Of a stretch of 64,000 nt of DNA, positions 60,991 through 64,000 are shown in pieces. A program made the position numbers and the translations under genes. Below the pieces are notes generated by a model, which did no database searches, was not told where the DNA came from, and saw only the letters and a program-made list of their open reading frames with translations. The stretch is from Flavobacteriaceae bacterium (GTDB lineage Bacteria; Bacteroidota; Bacteroidia; Flavobacteriales; Flavobacteriaceae): positions 1 through 64,000 of the forward strand of contig JABXHX010000013.1 of NCBI GenBank assembly GCA_013373385.1, read 5' to 3'. Positions within the stretch are counted from its first letter, which is position 1, and the number at the start of each line of letters is the position of its first letter.

Positions 60991-62109
60991 TTAAAATGAA
61001 ATTTCTGTAAACTGTATTTCTAATTCTTTTTGAATTTTGTGAATCTGCTCTAATTCATTCGGTAAAATCAGCGCCAAAGAAAAACCTGTTTTACCAGCTC
61101 TGGCAGTTCTACCACTTCTATGCGTGTAATATTCTAATTGCTCTGGTAATTGATGATGTAAAACAAAAGCTAAGTTAGTAACATCAATACCACGAGCAGA
61201 AACATCTGTAGAAATTAAGCATTGAATTGTTCCATTTTTAAAAGCACGCATAGCTTTATCGCGTTCTTTTTGTTGCATATTTCCTTCTAAAGCTTCAACA
61301 GAAAAACCTTCTTCTTTTAATTGTTTTGTTAAATTTTGAGTACCTGCTTTAGTTCTACAAAAAATAATTCCTCTATCATTGGGTCTTTTCTCTAAAAAAG
61401 AAACAATTAAGTTTGTTTTTTCTTTAATTGACGTTTTTATGAATTGATGCGTAATATTTTCATTGACCAAACTGTTTTTGTTTACTTCTACCCTAACAGC
61501 ACTTGGATTCATATACTTTTTGATGATTTTTTTGATTTCTTCTGGCATAGTTGCCGAGAATAGCCACACATTTCTACTACCATCTGTATATTTTAAGATT
61601 CTATTCAAATCATGTTTAAAACCCATGCTAAGCATTTCATCAGCTTCATCTAATACCAATGTTTTTACACTTTTAATGTTTACTTCACCTCTTTCAATTA
61701 AATCAATTAAACGTCCAGGAGTAGCTATAACTACATGTGTAGTTCTTTGTAAATTCTTTATTTGTTTATCAATTTTTTCTCCACCATACACTCCTTCACA
61801 AAATATTCTATCATCAGTATGCTTAGTGAATTTAAAAAATTGTTTTTTAATTTGCTGCACTAATTCTCTTGTAGGTGATAAAACTAGAGCTTGTACTTCA
61901 TTTTTAGAAGTATCAATCTTATGCAAAATTGGTAATCCAAAAGCAGCTGTTTTTCCAGTACCAGTTTGAGCTAAACCAATAAAATCTGTTTGCTTTTGTA
62001 ATAAAACAGGAATGGTTTTTTCTTGAATATCAGTTGGTATTTTAATATTCAATTCTTTTAATGAAGCAATAAAATCTTTACGAACTCCTAAATTTCTAAA
62101 TGTTGACAT
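60991..62109 (-). CDS. DEAD-box RNA helicase
   Basis: 372 residues, core only, without the basic C-terminal tail of many RhlE/CsdA relatives. Motifs: Q motif FRNLGVRKDFIASL ... PTDIQEKTIPVLL, AQTGTGKTAAF, PTRELVQQI, VLDEADEMLSMGF, FSATMPEE, FCRTKAGT, STDVSARGID and HRSGRTARAG. It unwinds short RNA duplexes in ribosome assembly or RNA decay. The ATG at 62109 is preferred because the -7 box TACATTTG at 62128-62135 overlaps the longer alternative at 62130. Confidence 0.95.
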   Translation of the reverse strand: MSTFRNLGVRKDFIASLKELNIKIPTDIQEKTIPVLLQKQTDFIGLAQTGTGKTAAFGLPILHKIDTSKNEVQALVLSPTRELVQQIKKQFFKFTKHTDDRIFCEGVYGGEKIDKQIKNLQRTTHVVIATPGRLIDLIERGEVNIKSVKTLVLDEADEMLSMGFKHDLNRILKYTDGSRNVWLFSATMPEEIKKIIKKYMNPSAVRVEVNKNSLVNENITHQFIKTSIKEKTNLIVSFLEKRPNDRGIIFCRTKAGTQNLTKQLKEEGFSVEALEGNMQQKERDKAMRAFKNGTIQCLISTDVSARGIDVTNLAFVLHHQLPEQLEYYTHRSGRTARAGKTGFSLALILPNELEQIHKIQKELEIQFTEISF

Positions 62110-62127
62110 ATGCATAGTTTGAAAGTG

Positions 62128-62135
62128 CAAATGTA
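62128..62135 (-). promoter_or_regulatory. -7 element of the RNA helicase gene
   Basis: Minus-strand TACATTTG matches TAnnTTTG, 18 bases before ATG 62109; it decides the start codon. Confidence 0.5.
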
Positions 62136-62398
62136 CGCTTATTTACCAGCTTCTAATTATATCATCCATCCATTTTACATATACAGTATTATTTACATGA
62201 TTTAAATCATCAATATCACTTGAAGTAATATACGTTCTAAACTAAAAATTTGATTGGTATTAGACTAGAGCAAACATACAATAAAACTGAGCTTACTTAA
62301 AGAAATCATAAAATTTTGTAAAAGCAATATTCTTTAACATTTCTTTCTGAATATGACTCCAAGAAACACTGCATCTTTGGCATAAGCAATAGCCCCAC

Positions 62399-63745
62399 AT
62401 GAATAAAATAGTCAACGAATTAGGTACAGAAAAAATTAGCAAACTTTTAATTAAACAAGCTGTACCCGCTTCTATCGGAATTCTAGTAATGTCTTTAAAC
62501 ATGATTGTTGACACTATTTTTGTAGGTCAATGGATTGGTATTATGGCTATTGCTGCTATAACGGTGGTATTACCTATTGCTTTTTTAATTTCTTCTATTG
62601 GAATGGGAATTGGTATTGGTGGAAGTTCCATTATCTCTCGTTCTTTGGGTTCAAAAAATTATAGCAAAGCTTTTAAAACTTTTGGAAATCAAATTAGCTT
62701 AACACTTACCTTGTCTGTACTTTTTGTGCTTTTGGGAACTTATTTCTGCTTTCCTATTTTACAACTATTCGGTGCAAACGGGGAGATTGTAACTCCTGCA
62801 ACAGAATATTTTCATGTAATTATTTACGGAGTTCCGTTTTTGGCTTTTGCCATGATGGGGAATCCTGTTATTAGAGCGTTGGGAAAACCGAAGTTTGCCA
62901 TGTATGCAATGATTTTACCCGCCATTTTTAATATTCTATTAGACATCGTTTTTATTAAAATATTTGGTTGGGGAATGTTTGGTGCTGGTTTGGCAACGGC
63001 TATTTCTTATGCTGTTTGTGGGCTATTTGTTTTAGGATTCTTTTTATCCTCAAAAAGCTCGTTAAAAATCATTTCGAAGAACTTTTTATTAGAGTTGGCT
63101 ATCGTAAAAGAAATTATAGCTCTGGGTGGTGTTACTATTGTTAGACAAGGAACTATTAGTATTCTTGTGGTGGTATTAAATTATACACTGTTTAAATATG
63201 GCGGAGAAATTTCAATTGCCATTTACGGAATTATAAATCGCGTAATGATGTTTGCCTTGTTTCCTGTATTGGGTGTAACACAAGGGTTCTTACCGATTGC
63301 TGGTTTTAATTATGGAGCAAAAGATACTAAGCGGGTAAAAGAAACTATAAAAACTGCAATTCTTTATGGAACTGGAGTTGCATTACTCATTTTTTTCTGT
63401 ATTGTATTATTTACAGATGATGTTGTACGTGTATTTACAGAAAATTGTGAGTTACTACTTAAAACTCCAAATGCCTTACTTATAGCTTTTTTAGCAACTC
63501 CAGTTATTACTGCTCAATTAATAGGTTCTGCCTATTTTCAGGCAGTGGGTAAAGCTTGGCCTGCTTTATGGTTAACACTTTTAAAGCAAGGTGTTTTCTT
63601 AATACCCTTAGTGTATATTTTACCTCAATTTTATGGAGTTACTGGAGTTTGGGTTTCTTTCCCTATTGCTGATATACTTGCTACAAGTATTACAGTACTG
63701 TATTTACGTAGAGAACTAAATAAAAATCTGATAGCAATTGATTAG
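62399..63745 (+). CDS. MATE family efflux transporter
   Basis: 448 residues, twelve predicted helices in two six-helix halves (LLIKQAVPASIGILVMSLNM IVDTIFVGQWI start; second half from LGGVTIVRQGTISILVVVLN; GVTQGFLPIAGFNYGAKD). MATE proteins export drugs or metabolites in exchange for Na+ or H+ across the inner membrane. Gene is isolated on the plus strand; no clear promoter match is visible in 62136-62398. Confidence 0.93.
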   Translation: MNKIVNELGTEKISKLLIKQAVPASIGILVMSLNMIVDTIFVGQWIGIMAIAAITVVLPIAFLISSIGMGIGIGGSSIISRSLGSKNYSKAFKTFGNQISLTLTLSVLFVLLGTYFCFPILQLFGANGEIVTPATEYFHVIIYGVPFLAFAMMGNPVIRALGKPKFAMYAMILPAIFNILLDIVFIKIFGWGMFGAGLATAISYAVCGLFVLGFFLSSKSSLKIISKNFLLELAIVKEIIALGGVTIVRQGTISILVVVLNYTLFKYGGEISIAIYGIINRVMMFALFPVLGVTQGFLPIAGFNYGAKDTKRVKETIKTAILYGTGVALLIFFCIVLFTDDVVRVFTENCELLLKTPNALLIAFLATPVITAQLIGSAYFQAVGKAWPALWLTLLKQGVFLIPLVYILPQFYGVTGVWVSFPIADILATSITVLYLRRELNKNLIAID

Positions 63746-63783
63746 AATGATTTTAATTATTAATACTTTATTTTAGACTTCCT

Positions 63784-64000
63784 TTATATTAAAGATTCCC
63801 CATTTAAATTTGTAGTCAGTATATCTGAAAACAAATTAAAGAAAGGACGTAATGCTTTAAAAGAACTATCTATTTCATTTAAAAAATTTGGAGATAACAC
63901 TTCTTTATCTGTAAACCTCCTTACAGCAATAAATCCTTTTTTACGCAATAAATCTACATCTGGGTGCTCTTTATCAAAACCTCTTGGTGCAGACTTTAGC
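63784..64000 (-). CDS. DUF2461 family protein, C-terminal part (cut by window edge)
   Basis: The last 71 codons of a minus-strand gene whose start lies beyond position 64000. LKSAPRGFDKEHPDVDLLRK, FIAVRRFTDKEVLSPNFLNE and the ending FSDILTTNLNGESLI match the C-terminus of DUF2461 (TIGR02453) proteins, which are about 220 residues long and have no known function. The stop codon is at 63784-63786. Confidence 0.8.
   Translation of the reverse strand, partial: LKSAPRGFDKEHPDVDLLRKKGFIAVRRFTDKEVLSPNFLNEIDSSFKALRPFFNLFSDILTTNLNGESLI

Noticed and set aside
61463-61969. 168-codon plus-strand frame
   Set aside because: Antisense shadow of the RNA helicase; composition reflects the complementary strand.
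62293-62514. Minus-strand frame over the MATE start, ending HIQKEMLKNIAFTKFYDFFK
   Set aside because: Mostly antisense to the MATE gene; the tail could be a remnant but nothing else supports it.
1-64000. CRISPR arrays, tRNA, rRNA, insertion sequences, prophage
   Set aside because: No spaced repeats, no RNA gene signatures, no transposase, integrase or phage proteins seen.

Overview
The window is a 64 kb piece of a low-GC (roughly one third G+C by eye) Bacteroidota chromosome, almost certainly Flavobacteriaceae; a marine genus such as Tenacibaculum or Polaribacter is a guess. The signs are Bacteroidota-type promoters (TTG ... TAnnTTTG), two proteins with type IX secretion (T9SS) C-terminal sorting tails, an STN-type TonB-dependent receptor with SusD-independent lipoprotein partners, and families largely confined to this phylum (DUF4249, DUF4251, DUF4252, DUF5694). 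No rRNA, tRNA, CRISPR array, intact insertion sequence or prophage was found.

Layout. 1-2.3 kb: a frameshifted CYTH gene between two copies of a 16-bp repeat, a short ORF or remnant, a DUF1579-like protein and an AraC regulator. 2.4-11 kb: minus-strand amino-acid block with thrA-thrB-thrC behind a Thr/Ile-rich leader peptide, lysA, pepT and a BNR-repeat lipoprotein. 11-18 kb: patatin, S41 lipoprotein, an ECF sigma operon (sigma, membrane anti-sigma candidate, two DUF4252 proteins) with a recognisable ECF promoter and terminator, and an M1 aminopeptidase. 18-24 kb: accessory stretch with a membrane AraC regulator, ankyrin protein, DUF5694 lipoprotein, small membrane proteins and three gene remnants. 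24-28.5 kb: LytS-type kinase, LytTR regulator, S41 peptidase, CPBP membrane protease and very small membrane proteins; a matching 30-bp dyad lies upstream of both the kinase and the S41 gene. 28.7-34 kb: membrane AraC regulator, esterase-TPR protein, lipoprotein MBL hydrolase, HExxH membrane protein, then about 0.87 kb without a convincing gene. 34-46 kb: DUF4251, PepSY-TM, fused 2-oxoacid dehydrogenase E1, Lrp regulator, M14 peptidase, XRE regulator, two T9SS cargo proteins and a DPP-IV-type peptidase. 46-54 kb: fatty acid hydroxylase and a TonB receptor - DUF4249 - DUF4249 - plug-like protein operon. 54-64 kb: EamA transporter, two helicases, small membrane protein, Tricorn-type protease, TRIC channel, MATE transporter and the edge of a DUF2461 gene.

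Taken together the window is rich in peptide and protein turnover (pepT, M1, M14, S9, three S41-family enzymes including a Tricorn homologue, CPBP and an M50-like protein), amino-acid synthesis (Thr, Lys) and envelope uptake. The best candidates for something undescribed are the LytTR-S41-CPBP-small-protein locus with its shared dyad, the nearly leaderless threonine leader peptide whose stop codon sits inside the attenuator hairpin, and the repeat that brackets the broken CYTH gene.
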